A stretch of DNA of 39,105 nt from Sulfurimonas sp. (lineage in GTDB: Bacteria; Campylobacterota; Campylobacteria; Campylobacterales; Sulfurimonadaceae): NCBI RefSeq assembly GCF_028694605.1, contig NZ_JAQVKP010000018.1, positions 1 through 39,105 on the forward strand, given 5' to 3'. Below the pieces are notes generated by a model. It ran no database searches and was not told the origin of the DNA. It saw only the letters and a program-made list of their open reading frames with translations. Positions 1 to 8,258 of the stretch are shown here, one piece after another. Position numbers and translations under genes: made by a program. Each line of letters starts with the position of its first letter. Position 1 is the stretch's first letter.

Positions 1-85
1 TCCATTCCGAACCCGGAAGCTAAGCCTCTCATCGCTGATAATACTGACCCTTACAGGGTTGGGAACGTAGGTCGCTGCCTAGTTG
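1..85 (+). rRNA. rrf: 5S rRNA, 3' portion (cut by window start)
   Basis: The first ~85 bases match the conserved inner and 3' part of bacterial 5S rRNA, including the CCGAACCCGGAAG loop and the GTAGGTCGCTGCC 3' segment. The 5' end lies outside the window, and so presumably do the 16S and 23S genes of the operon. The 3' boundary is approximate; a T-rich tract follows directly and may serve in termination. The gap to gmhA shows no other gene. Confidence 0.93.
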
Positions 86-210
86 ATCATTTTTCTTCTT
101 TACTTATACAATCATTTAAATTCTTTTTTTAATCGTCATTTATATCCTGCTTTTGAAGCTTTAACAATTAATTCTATGCTATTATTTTACATACAATTTT
201 AGGATGTTAT

Positions 211-801
211 ATGAAGAATTACATTAAAGATCAGATAAAAAAATCTTATGAAACAAAACAATCAGTTTATAATGATGATGCATTATTGGAAAAAATAGTG
301 CAAGTGGCACAGGCTTGTGTTGCCATTTATAAAAATAGCACAAATAAAACAATTTTAGCCGGAAACGGTGGCAGTGCGGCGGATGCGCAGCATATTGCGG
401 CGGAGTTAGTTGGGAGATATGGTTTTGACAGACCGTCACTGCCATCTCTTGCACTAACTACAGATACTTCAAATTTAACTGCTATTGGTAATGATTATGG
501 ATATGATAAGGTTTTTTCTCGTCAATTGGAAGGAATGGGGCAGCGCGGGGATTTGTTTATCGGTATTTCAACATCGGGTAACTCTCAAAATATTGTTAAT
601 GCTTTTGAAGTTGCAAAGCAAAAAGGGATAACTACTGTTGCGCTTGTCGGGCGGGATGGTGGAATGATGGCAAAGATGGCTGATATGGCTATTGTTGTTC
701 CCTCAGAATCTACTCCTAGGATTCAAGAAACACACATCCTTATCGGGCATATTATTTGTGACATTATAGAAAAAGAGATTTTTGCAGAGGGCGTGAACTA
801 A
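211..801 (+). CDS. gmhA: Sedoheptulose-7-phosphate isomerase (phosphoheptose isomerase)
   Basis: Cytoplasmic SIS-domain enzyme of 196 aa, the normal family length. It converts sedoheptulose 7-phosphate to D-glycero-D-manno-heptose 7-phosphate, the first step to the ADP-heptose used in the LPS inner core. The family motif GNGGSAADAQH is at residues 51-61 and a sugar-phosphate-binding STSGNS at 120-125. His61, Glu65, Gln172 and His180 fall at the zinc-ligand positions known from E. coli GmhA. An AGGA ribosome-binding site precedes the ATG. It is followed after 6 bases by gmhB, so the two are probably co-transcribed. Confidence 0.96.
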   Translation: MKNYIKDQIKKSYETKQSVYNDDALLEKIVQVAQACVAIYKNSTNKTILAGNGGSAADAQHIAAELVGRYGFDRPSLPSLALTTDTSNLTAIGNDYGYDKVFSRQLEGMGQRGDLFIGISTSGNSQNIVNAFEVAKQKGITTVALVGRDGGMMAKMADMAIVVPSESTPRIQETHILIGHIICDIIEKEIFAEGVN

Positions 802-807
802 TTTTTT

Positions 808-1314
808 ATGAATAAAGCTCTTTTTTTAGACCGTGACGGTGTAGTGAATATTGAGATAAACTATCTTTATAAAATTGAAGATTTTAAGTTTGTAGATGGA
901 ATTTTTGAGCTTTGCAAAAAGTACCAAAATCAAGGATATCTTATTTTTATCGTAACCAACCAATCGGGAATTGCAAGGGGTTATTATACTCAAGAGGCGT
1001 TTGATATTTTGTCATCATGGATGGTAGAAGAGTTTGCAAAACATGGCATAACGATACAAAAAGTTTATTTTTGTCCGCATCATCCCGAGATATCAGGAGC
1101 GTGCAGTTGTAGAAAACCAAATGCTGGGATGTTGTTTGATGCGCAAAAAGAGTTTAATGTTGACCTTGAAAACTCTATTTTAGTCGGCGATAAAGAGAGT
1201 GATATCGAAGCTTCCCTTGTTGCGGGGATAAAAAATAGTTATCTTTTTGATGAACATCATATATATGTCAAATCAAAAGCAACAAAAATAGTTTCTAAAC
1301 TAGAGGAGATATAA
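808..1314 (+). CDS. gmhB: D-glycero-D-manno-heptose-1,7-bisphosphate 7-phosphatase
   Basis: HAD-superfamily phosphatase of 168 aa that removes the 7-phosphate from heptose bisphosphate between the HldE kinase and adenylyltransferase steps. Asp8 and Asp10 in the DRDG motif are the expected nucleophile and acid/base. The zinc-binding loop of this subfamily is present as Cys89, His91, Cys99 and Cys101, and a GDKESD motif near residue 127 would bind Mg. It sits 6 bases after gmhA and 3 bases before the asparaginase-like gene, which indicates one transcript. Confidence 0.94.
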   Translation: MNKALFLDRDGVVNIEINYLYKIEDFKFVDGIFELCKKYQNQGYLIFIVTNQSGIARGYYTQEAFDILSSWMVEEFAKHGITIQKVYFCPHHPEISGACSCRKPNAGMLFDAQKEFNVDLENSILVGDKESDIEASLVAGIKNSYLFDEHHIYVKSKATKIVSKLEEI

Positions 1315-1317
1315 AAA

Positions 1318-1803
1318 ATGCTGATACTCAACAGCGGTGGTACTTTCAATAAAAAATACAATCCTTTAAATGGAGAGCTAGAAGTTCCCTATAGCAATGC
1401 TGCAATAGAAGAGATACTTAAGAGTTCTGATGCAAAGTTTGACCTAGCAGGAGTTATCTACAAGGATAGCTTAGAGATGACGCTAGATGATAGAAAAATG
1501 TTAGCACGCATCATTGCGGAATCGATGGATGACACATTTGTGATAGTTCATGGGACAGATACGATGCACCTGAGTGCCGAATTTTTGGCAGAGATATTTG
1601 AAAATAGAAAAATCGTTTTTGTCGGTGCTATGCGCCCTTTTGAGATAGACAGTGTGGAGGCGAGTTTCAATCTTGGAATGGCGATAGGGTTTGCAAAAGG
1701 TATTGGGGAGTACGGTGTCTATATTTGCATGAACGGACATGCAGTGCCATGGAACAAAATCCAAAAAAACAAAAAATTTGGAAGGTTTGAAGTTGTCCTC
1801 TAA
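1318..1803 (+). CDS. Half-length asparaginase-domain protein
   Basis: This 161-aa protein covers only the N-terminal domain of the L-asparaginase/GatD fold; family enzymes are about 330 aa. The two threonine motifs are recognisable: SGGTFN at residues 6-11 and HGTDTM at about 79-84, followed by a VGAMRP-like strand. The C-terminal domain, which completes the active site across the dimer in ordinary asparaginases, is absent. The stop codon overlaps the start of ccoI and nothing downstream encodes the missing half, so it looks like an established short form rather than a recent frameshift. Substrate and activity are unknown. Confidence 0.75.
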   Translation: MLILNSGGTFNKKYNPLNGELEVPYSNAAIEEILKSSDAKFDLAGVIYKDSLEMTLDDRKMLARIIAESMDDTFVIVHGTDTMHLSAEFLAEIFENRKIVFVGAMRPFEIDSVEASFNLGMAIGFAKGIGEYGVYICMNGHAVPWNKIQKNKKFGRFEVVL

Positions 1804-4198
1804 GATACCTTGTTCACATTGTCATTTGGAGTTTGAGCCATCGGCTATGATAAAAGAGGGTGAGCATTACTTTTGCTGCAATGGCTGTCAAGGAGTTTTT
1901 CATCTGCTTCAAGAAGAGGGGCTGGAGGGCTTTTATGAAAAAAGCAAAAACACTCCCTTGTCTCCGCCTATGCAAACCATTAAAGATTCTTCAACTTTTG
2001 ATTCTCAATCTTTTTATGACAAGTATGTCAAAGTTAATAGGGATGGTTTTTGCGAAGTTTCGCTTGTTATTGAAGGAATTCACTGCTCTGCATGCGTCTG
2101 GCTCAATGAAAAAGCTTTGCATAAGATGAATGGTGTTATAGAGGCAAATATCAACTTTACAAACAACAAAGCTACAATTGTGTGGGCGGACAATGTTGTA
2201 AAGCTCTCAAAAATTATAGATACCATTCGCTCTATCGGTTATGACGCATTTGCTTATGATGCTTTGGCTCAAGAGTCACATGCAAACAAAGAGAGAAAGT
2301 CATATTATCTTAAAATGGCAGTTGCAATATTTGCTTCCATGAATACTATGTGGATTGCAGTGGCTCAGTATGCAGGCTATTTTAGTGGGATAATGCAAGA
2401 CGTAAAAACAATCCTCAATATAGCAGAAGGTGTGCTTGCAACACCTGTGCTCTTTTATAGCGGTTGGGTCTTTTTTAGAGGTGCATACTATGGGCTGAAG
2501 ACAAAAGTAGTCAATATGGATCTTCTTGTGGCAACAGGGGCTACTTTGGCGTATGTTTATTCTCTCTATGTTGCTGTAAGTCAAAAAGGTGAAGCTTATT
2601 TTGACTCTGTAACAATGATAATTACCTTTGTTTTGATAGGAAAATTTTTAGAGGTGCTTAGTAAGAAAAAGGCTGCCGATACGCTCGATAAGATTACAAG
2701 CGCAATACCAAGTGAAGTGAAAATAGTCAAAGAAGATAAAATAATCATTATAAAGCTTGAAGATGTGCAGGTTGGAGATGTGGTTGTTATCTCAAGCGGT
2801 GATAGGGTTTTGCTCGATGGCGAGATTACTAAAGGGAGCGGTTCGTTTGATGAGTCAAGCTTGACCGGAGAGAGCGAGCCGATCTATAAAAATATCGGAA
2901 TGAACGTTATTAGCGGTACTGTAAGCATTGATGCAGATGTGCAATTTAAAGTGCTTAAAGATTTTAGGCATTCAACGCTCTCAAATATTGTCAAACTTTT
3001 AGAGAGCGCTATCAACAAAAAACCAAAAATTCAGCGGATGGCAAATAGGCTCTCAGAACACTTCTCCCTGATAATCTTGACGCTTTCATTGTTGACATTT
3101 TTGGGGTGGTGGTGGGCGTCATATAGTTTTGAGACTTCTTTGATGGTGGCCATCTCTGTTATCATTATCGCTTGTCCGTGTGCGCTTGCTCTTGCGACAC
3201 CGGTTGCAACTTTGGTAGGGCTAGGACTTGGTGCATCAAGGGGAATACTTTTTAAAGAGGCGGCAGGACTTGAGACGATGGCAAAAACCGACACGCTTGT
3301 TTTAGACAAGACAGGAACTATCACGGCAGGAAAGCCTGAAGTTATTAGAGAGCATATTTTTGATGCGTTTGACAAAGAGTTGCTCTACTCGTTTATTGCA
3401 TCTTCAAATCACCCTATAGCCAAAGGGGTGGCACGATTTATAAAACAAGAGAATGAAAATTTTCATGAATACACTTTTGATGTTTTTACGCAAATTCCTT
3501 CACAGGGTATGATGGCAGAACTTGGAGAGATGAGGCTGCTTGGGGGAAATAAAAAGCTTTTAGATACAAATGGGGTTGCTATAGATTTTTCAAGCAATGC
3601 GACGCTCTTCTGTTTTGCCATTGACCAAAAAGTTGTTGCTGTTTATGAGCTGGAAGATAAAGTAAAAGATGGTGTTTTAGAACTTGTTGCTGCTATGAAA
3701 AAGATGCAAATTGATGTCGTTATGCTCACGGGTGACAATGAGAGTGCGGCAAAAAAAGTGGCTTCAAGCGTTGGCATAGGGAGGGTGTTGTATGAGCAGA
3801 CGCCTCAAAGCAAAGCTGAATTTATCAACAAGCTTCACGATGAAGCAAAAAGTGTTGTAATGGTTGGCGATGGTGTAAATGACATACTTGCACTTGCATC
3901 GGCGGATATAGGTATTGCGATGGGTGGCGGTAGTGATATCGCTGTTGAAGTCGGAGATGTGGTGCTTTTAAACAACTCTGTTAGGTCACTTGAAGAGGCA
4001 TTTAAGATAAGTAAGACAACACTTGCTCTTATCAAAGAGAATCTTTTTATCTCACTTGTCTATAATGCTTTGACGATTCCTTTGGCTATAGCCGGATATG
4101 TTATACCTCTTGTTGCGGCTATATCTATGTCGGCGAGTTCGCTTTTGGTGGTCGGCAATTCTATACGCATACGCCAAGGATTTAAAGAAAATGGATAG
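1793..4198 (+). CDS. ccoI: Copper-translocating P1B-type ATPase, CcoI/FixI type
   Basis: Inner-membrane copper pump of the type that supplies Cu to the cbb3-type cytochrome c oxidase during assembly. From the TTG at 1793 (801 aa) the order is: a Cys-rich N-terminal metal-binding module starting CSHCH, an HMA domain with GIHCSACVW, transmembrane helices, the CPC metal-site motif (Cys461), the phosphorylation motif DKTGT (Asp505), an HP motif in SSNHPIA, and the hinge GDGVND (Asp693). I chose TTG 1793 because GGAAGG at 1780-1785 is correctly spaced. An in-frame ATG at 1739 would overlap the previous gene by 65 bases and has no ribosome-binding site. It overlaps ccoS by 8 bases, which supports the CcoI role. 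Confidence 0.93.
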   Translation: MSSKIPCSHCHLEFEPSAMIKEGEHYFCCNGCQGVFHLLQEEGLEGFYEKSKNTPLSPPMQTIKDSSTFDSQSFYDKYVKVNRDGFCEVSLVIEGIHCSACVWLNEKALHKMNGVIEANINFTNNKATIVWADNVVKLSKIIDTIRSIGYDAFAYDALAQESHANKERKSYYLKMAVAIFASMNTMWIAVAQYAGYFSGIMQDVKTILNIAEGVLATPVLFYSGWVFFRGAYYGLKTKVVNMDLLVATGATLAYVYSLYVAVSQKGEAYFDSVTMIITFVLIGKFLEVLSKKKAADTLDKITSAIPSEVKIVKEDKIIIIKLEDVQVGDVVVISSGDRVLLDGEITKGSGSFDESSLTGESEPIYKNIGMNVISGTVSIDADVQFKVLKDFRHSTLSNIVKLLESAINKKPKIQRMANRLSEHFSLIILTLSLLTFLGWWWASYSFETSLMVAISVIIIACPCALALATPVATLVGLGLGASRGILFKEAAGLETMAKTDTLVLDKTGTITAGKPEVIREHIFDAFDKELLYSFIASSNHPIAKGVARFIKQENENFHEYTFDVFTQIPSQGMMAELGEMRLLGGNKKLLDTNGVAIDFSSNATLFCFAIDQKVVAVYELEDKVKDGVLELVAAMKKMQIDVVMLTGDNESAAKKVASSVGIGRVLYEQTPQSKAEFINKLHDEAKSVVMVGDGVNDILALASADIGIAMGGGSDIAVEVGDVVLLNNSVRSLEEAFKISKTTLALIKENLFISLVYNALTIPLAIAGYVIPLVAAISMSASSLLVVGNSIRIRQGFKENG

Positions 4199-4406
4199 TT
4201 GGGTAATAGCCATGATGCTTGGAGCATCGCTTTTTTTGGGGGCAATTGCACTTTTTGCTTTTTTGTGGGCAGTAAAAAATGGACAGTTTGATGATGAAGA
4301 GAAGTTTTTAAATGCTGCAAAATTTGATGGCGAAGATGAACTCAATGATGCGTTAAAACAGGAATTAAAGAAAAAAAGCCTGAAGGAAAACTATAAACCG
4401 GAGTAG
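4191..4406 (+). CDS. ccoS: Cbb3-type oxidase assembly protein CcoS
   Basis: A 71-aa protein with a single N-terminal transmembrane helix (about residues 5-27) followed by a charged tail with the GQFDDEE motif typical of CcoS. CcoS is needed for haem and copper insertion into cbb3 oxidase. The ATG at 4191 lies inside the end of ccoI (8-base overlap) with AAGGA just upstream, so it is translationally coupled. The oxidase genes ccoNOP are not in the window. Confidence 0.9.
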   Translation: MDSWVIAMMLGASLFLGAIALFAFLWAVKNGQFDDEEKFLNAAKFDGEDELNDALKQELKKKSLKENYKPE

Positions 4407-4418
4407 AAAGGAAGAAGA

Positions 4419-4441
4419 AAGCCACTCAAAAAGAGCGGCTT
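4419..4441 (-). terminator. Intrinsic terminator for the cytochrome c gene, possibly bidirectional
   Basis: AAGCCACTC and GAGCGGCTT form a 9-bp stem with one mismatch around an AAAAA loop. Read on the minus strand, it lies just past the cytochrome stop codon and is followed by a pyrimidine-rich run. The position between convergent ccoS and the cytochrome gene suits a shared terminator. Confidence 0.6.
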
Positions 4442-4448
4442 AGGTAAA

Positions 4449-4736
4449 TTACTTACCGATAGTTTGAGCGAATGCGTCTAGTTCTGCATCAGAGTATTTT
4501 GCAACTTGACCAGCCATAAGACCTTTCATTGGTCCGCCGTAAGTTCCAGCTTTGTAACCTTTAAGTGCAGTAGCGATATCCGCTTTGCTCATTGCAGAAA
4601 CATTTTTAGATTTTCCAAGAGCAGGTTTGCTCCAGTCAGCACCGTGACAACCAGTACATGCACCAGCGTTTACAGCATCAGCCATAACTAAAGTTGATGC
4701 AGTTAATGCAACGATTGATAATACGATTTTTTTCAT
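4449..4736 (-). CDS. Periplasmic monohaem cytochrome c (c553 type)
   Basis: A 95-aa class I cytochrome c. Residues 1-19 are a Sec signal peptide, giving a mature protein of about 75 aa. The haem attachment motif CTGCH is at about residues 27-31, and a Met-rich segment (PMKGLM) near residue 69 should supply the axial methionine. Proteins of this size carry electrons from the bc1 complex to cbb3 oxidase in Campylobacterota. The neighbouring ccoI-ccoS is consistent with this role, although the gene is convergent and separately transcribed. An AAAGGG ribosome-binding site precedes the ATG. Confidence 0.9.
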   Translation of the reverse strand: MKKIVLSIVALTASTLVMADAVNAGACTGCHGADWSKPALGKSKNVSAMSKADIATALKGYKAGTYGGPMKGLMAGQVAKYSDAELDAFAQTIGK

Positions 4737-4765
4737 TTTAAACCCTTTTTTTAAATTTCGGGCAA

Positions 4766-4771
4766 ATTATA
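4766..4771 (-). promoter_or_regulatory. -10 element of the cytochrome c promoter
   Basis: A perfect TATAAT on the minus strand lies 30 bases before the cytochrome start, which predicts a short leader of about 22 nt. No clear -35 box is visible, as is usual for sigma-70 promoters of Campylobacterota. Confidence 0.5.
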
Positions 4772-4848
4772 GTAACTTTACTCTTAAATAGATGTTAATG
4801 GTTTATTGGTTAGTATTTTGTTAAATTTAAAAAGATATAGGTGTGTAA

Positions 4849-5859
4849 ATGAGATACATTGATGATGACTTAAAAGACAAAACAATCCTTATAACGGGGG
4901 GTGCTGGTTTCATTGGTTCAAACTTGGCGTTTTACTTTCAAGAGAATCATCCAGAAGCAAAAGTTATAGTTCTTGACAGCTTTAGAAGTGGCAAAACTCT
5001 CTCTAATGGGAACTTAAAAAGCTTTGGACATTTTAAAAATCTCATTGGTTTTCACGGAGAAGTCATAAGCGGCGATATCAATGACAAGGATGTGTTGCTT
5101 AACTTAGAATTAAATTATAAATTTGACTATATTTTTCATGAAGCTGCTATCTCTGACACTACTGCACTAGAGCAGGATTTGATGATAAGAACAAATGTTA
5201 ATGCTTATAAAGATCTGTTAGCACTTGCCATTAATCATGGCGCAAATATGATTTATGCTTCATCTGCGGCAACTTATGGAAATGCACCGTCACCTCAAAA
5301 AGTAGGGCATGAAGCACCGCAAAATGTTTACGGTTTTTCAAAACTTTGTATGGACAATCTAAGCCGCCAATATATGCAAAAAGAAGAGATAAAAATAGTG
5401 GGGCTTAGATACTTCAATGTTTACGGTGCCAGAGAGTATTTTAAAAATACGACCGCATCTATGATTTTGCAGTTTGGTCACCAAATATTAAGCGGTAAAA
5501 ATCCGAAACTTTTTGAAAACAGCGATAAAATTTTAAGAGATTTCATCTATATAGAAGATATTATTCAGGCAAATATAAAAGCTATGAATCCAAAAGAGAG
5601 CGGAATCTTTAATGTCGGAACCGGTAAGGCAAGAAGCTTTCAAGATATAGTGGATATTTTGCAGTATGAGCTTGGGACAAATTTGTCTTGCGAATATATC
5701 CCAAACCCATTTATCGGAAGCTACCAGTTTCATACAGAAGCGGATATCTCTACGACAAAAGAGATTTTAGGGTATGAGCCGCGTTTTGAAATGGAAGACG
5801 GTATAAAAGCTTATGTCGGCGAAATCAGAAGAATTTATGAACAAGAAGTGAAAAAATGA
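4849..5859 (+). CDS. hldD: ADP-L-glycero-D-manno-heptose 6-epimerase
   Basis: Short-chain dehydrogenase/epimerase of 336 aa that epimerises ADP-D,D-heptose to ADP-L,D-heptose, the donor used by WaaC and WaaF. The NADP-binding GGAGFIG is at residues 17-23, the catalytic-region SSAATYG at about 138-144, and Tyr161/Lys165 form the YxxxK pair. The last codons overlap the hldE start in an ATGA arrangement, so epimerase and kinase/adenylyltransferase are made together. Confidence 0.95.
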   Translation: MRYIDDDLKDKTILITGGAGFIGSNLAFYFQENHPEAKVIVLDSFRSGKTLSNGNLKSFGHFKNLIGFHGEVISGDINDKDVLLNLELNYKFDYIFHEAAISDTTALEQDLMIRTNVNAYKDLLALAINHGANMIYASSAATYGNAPSPQKVGHEAPQNVYGFSKLCMDNLSRQYMQKEEIKIVGLRYFNVYGAREYFKNTTASMILQFGHQILSGKNPKLFENSDKILRDFIYIEDIIQANIKAMNPKESGIFNVGTGKARSFQDIVDILQYELGTNLSCEYIPNPFIGSYQFHTEADISTTKEILGYEPRFEMEDGIKAYVGEIRRIYEQEVKK

Positions 5860-7280
5860 AGAATTTTAAAGGGTTGCATCCTAGTATTTTGGTTGTAGGT
5901 GATTTGATGATAGATCACTATCTGTGGGGGAGTTGTGAGAGAATATCTCCTGAGGCTCCCGTGCAGGTTGTGGACATCGCAAAAGAGACGACTGTTCTTG
6001 GAGGTGCCGGAAATGTGATAAACAATCTTGTCTCTCTTGGCGCCAAAGTCTCTGCAAGCAGTGTTATAGGTGATGACGATATCGGTGTTGAACTTGTCGG
6101 CATGTTGAAAAAAATCGGTGTTGATGTAGCAAATGTAAAAATTGAGCATGGTAGAAAAACATCAAAAAAAAGCCGGGTAATAGCTAGCTCGCAACAAATT
6201 TTACGATATGATAAAGAGAGTAAAGAGCAGATATCAAAAATTTTGGCAGATGATATCGTGAGTTCTTTGCAAGATATTATTTGCAACTATGATGCGGTAA
6301 TACTTTCCGACTACGGCAAGGGCGTGTTAAGCTATGAGCTATGTCAGGGAATTATAAAACTTTGTTCAAAAAACAGAGTAAAAGTTTTGGTAGATCCAAA
6401 AGGAAGCGACTATAGCAAATACAAGGGTGCATATCTTCTTACACCAAATAAAAAAGAAGCAATGATTGCTACTAAAATAGAGATAAAAGATAAAATCTCA
6501 CTTGAACTTGCTCTTTTAAAACTTAAAGGAGAGTGTGGGCTGGGTATCTCTATGATTACTCTCTCAGAAGACGGGATAGCGACTTATGAAGATGAAATGA
6601 AGATTTTTCCCACAGTTGCAAAAGAGGTTTTTGATGTAACGGGGGCGGGAGATACGGTTATAGCTTCCATAGCGTATGCACTAAGCGCAGGTGCAAATAT
6701 AGACAAAGCGGCATCATTTGCAAATCTTGCAGCAGGTGTAGTTGTAGGCAAAATTGGCTCTGCAACGGTTACGCTTGATGAGATAGAGGAGTATGAAGCA
6801 GCTCTGCATAAAAGTACCTCTGATGCACATATAAAGAGTTTTGATGAGATAAAAGCAGTCGTGGAGCGATACCGCAAAAGTGGTAAAAAAGTTGTCTTTA
6901 CAAACGGCTGTTTTGACATTTTGCATGTAGGGCATGTAAAATATCTTCAAGAGGCAAAGAGTTTTGGGGATGTCCTCATAGTCGGACTTAACTCCGATGC
7001 ATCGGTAAAAAGGTTAAAAGGTGAATCAAGACCTATAAATATTGCAGAAGATAGAGCCTATCTTTTAGCGGCTCTTGAAGCGGTTGATTTTGTTGTGCCA
7101 TTTGAGGATGATACGCCTTATGAGCTTATAAAAATAGTCTCTCCCGACATACTTGTCAAAGGCGGCGACTATAAAGGCAAAGATGTTGTGGGAACAGAGT
7201 TTGCGGGTGAGTTAAAGCTTGTTGATTTTGTGGATGGGAAGAGTACAACAAAAACTATACAGAGGATACAGGAGAGTTAA
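5856..7280 (+). CDS. hldE: Bifunctional heptose 7-phosphate kinase / heptose 1-phosphate adenylyltransferase
   Basis: A 474-aa two-domain enzyme of normal length. Residues 1 to about 315 form a PfkB/ribokinase-type kinase with the catalytic VTGAGDT motif (Asp266). Residues of about 335-474 form a cytidylyltransferase-like domain with NGCFDILHVGH (His357 and His360), which makes ADP-heptose from heptose 1-phosphate and ATP. With GmhA, GmhB and HldD the ADP-heptose route is complete in this window. The 3' end overlaps the convergent waaF by 4 bases, leaving no room for a terminator between them. Confidence 0.95.
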   Translation: MKNFKGLHPSILVVGDLMIDHYLWGSCERISPEAPVQVVDIAKETTVLGGAGNVINNLVSLGAKVSASSVIGDDDIGVELVGMLKKIGVDVANVKIEHGRKTSKKSRVIASSQQILRYDKESKEQISKILADDIVSSLQDIICNYDAVILSDYGKGVLSYELCQGIIKLCSKNRVKVLVDPKGSDYSKYKGAYLLTPNKKEAMIATKIEIKDKISLELALLKLKGECGLGISMITLSEDGIATYEDEMKIFPTVAKEVFDVTGAGDTVIASIAYALSAGANIDKAASFANLAAGVVVGKIGSATVTLDEIEEYEAALHKSTSDAHIKSFDEIKAVVERYRKSGKKVVFTNGCFDILHVGHVKYLQEAKSFGDVLIVGLNSDASVKRLKGESRPINIAEDRAYLLAALEAVDFVVPFEDDTPYELIKIVSPDILVKGGDYKGKDVVGTEFAGELKLVDFVDGKSTTKTIQRIQES

Positions 7281-8251
7281 AGCACCATCTTCCCCACTGC
7301 CTCTATAACTTCTGATGCCTCTATGCTTTTCATACACTCGTGATGCCCAAGAGGGCACTCTCTCCTCATACATGGCGCGCACTCTATATCGTGTCTGATG
7401 ATAGTGCTTTTTTCATTCATCCATTGTGAAGTTTCTGTGTGTTTTGTCGGTCCGAAAATGGAGACGGTAGGGACTCCGTAAGCCGCCGCCACATGCATCG
7501 GTCCGCTGTCGTTTGTCACAAACAAAGAGCATCCGCCGATATGTTCACATAGCTCTTTTATGGTTGTTTTTCCTGCTAAGTTTGTGTAGTTGCTCACATG
7601 GGATGCTTTGAGATTTGTCTCAATCTCTTTTGCCATATCAACCTCATTTGGGCCGCCAAAGATGATGATATCGTACATGTTGCTATACTCTTTTGCAACT
7701 GCTGCAAATCTCTCCGGATACCACCGTTTGGCACTTCCGTAAGTTGCACCTGCATTTATGCCCATCACGGGTTTGTCAAACTTTTTGGGTTCGATGTAGA
7801 GTTTTAGCGGTGGCGTAGTTTTGTCCCATGCGTCGGTGTTTATCATGGCAAGTTGGGCATACTGTTTAGCGAGGTGTTTGTCTGCTTTGATGGTTGGAGT
7901 ATGGGAGAGCAAAAACATAGAGTGCCACGACTTTTTGGCGATGCAGAGTACGCTCTCCGTTAGTTTTAGAAGCAAGGATGAGTGAATCTGATTTCTAAAA
8001 GAGATTGCCATGTCAAAGCTGCCTAGTTTTTTTGCAAGCTCATAGGTTGCTTTGATTCTGTTTGGAGCTTTTTTTGTTTCATCGACTATCGCATTTTTAC
8101 AGCGTGGATGGTATTTGAGAGCCTCTATGGTTACAAAGCTTCCCACAAAAGTAAACTCGGCTTTTGGATAGTATTTGGATAAAAGTTCTATTGCAGGGGT
8201 TGCCATAACTGCATCGCCTAGCCAGTTTGGTAAGATTATAAGTATTTTCAT
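7277..8251 (-). CDS. waaF: ADP-heptose:LPS heptosyltransferase II
   Basis: GT9 family transferase of 324 aa that adds the second heptose to the inner core at the cytoplasmic face of the inner membrane. The N-terminus (ILPNWLGDAVMATPA) carries the GT9 acceptor-side Asp. The C-terminal donor site is seen in NDSGPMHVAAAYG and SIFGPT, near residues 240-265, followed by a Cys-rich ECAPCMRREC segment common in WaaF. It is probably transcribed with the glycosidase-like gene that ends 7 bases upstream. A second, WaaC-like GT9 enzyme is at 16.2 kb. Confidence 0.9.
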   Translation of the reverse strand: MKILIILPNWLGDAVMATPAIELLSKYYPKAEFTFVGSFVTIEALKYHPRCKNAIVDETKKAPNRIKATYELAKKLGSFDMAISFRNQIHSSLLLKLTESVLCIAKKSWHSMFLLSHTPTIKADKHLAKQYAQLAMINTDAWDKTTPPLKLYIEPKKFDKPVMGINAGATYGSAKRWYPERFAAVAKEYSNMYDIIIFGGPNEVDMAKEIETNLKASHVSNYTNLAGKTTIKELCEHIGGCSLFVTNDSGPMHVAAAYGVPTVSIFGPTKHTETSQWMNEKSTIIRHDIECAPCMRRECPLGHHECMKSIEASEVIEAVGKMVL

Positions 8252-8258
8252 GTTATGC

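Noticed and set aside
4052..4345. Minus-strand frames of 86 and 97 codons over the ccoI-ccoS end
   Set aside because: They are shadows of two well-supported plus-strand genes with clear family motifs.
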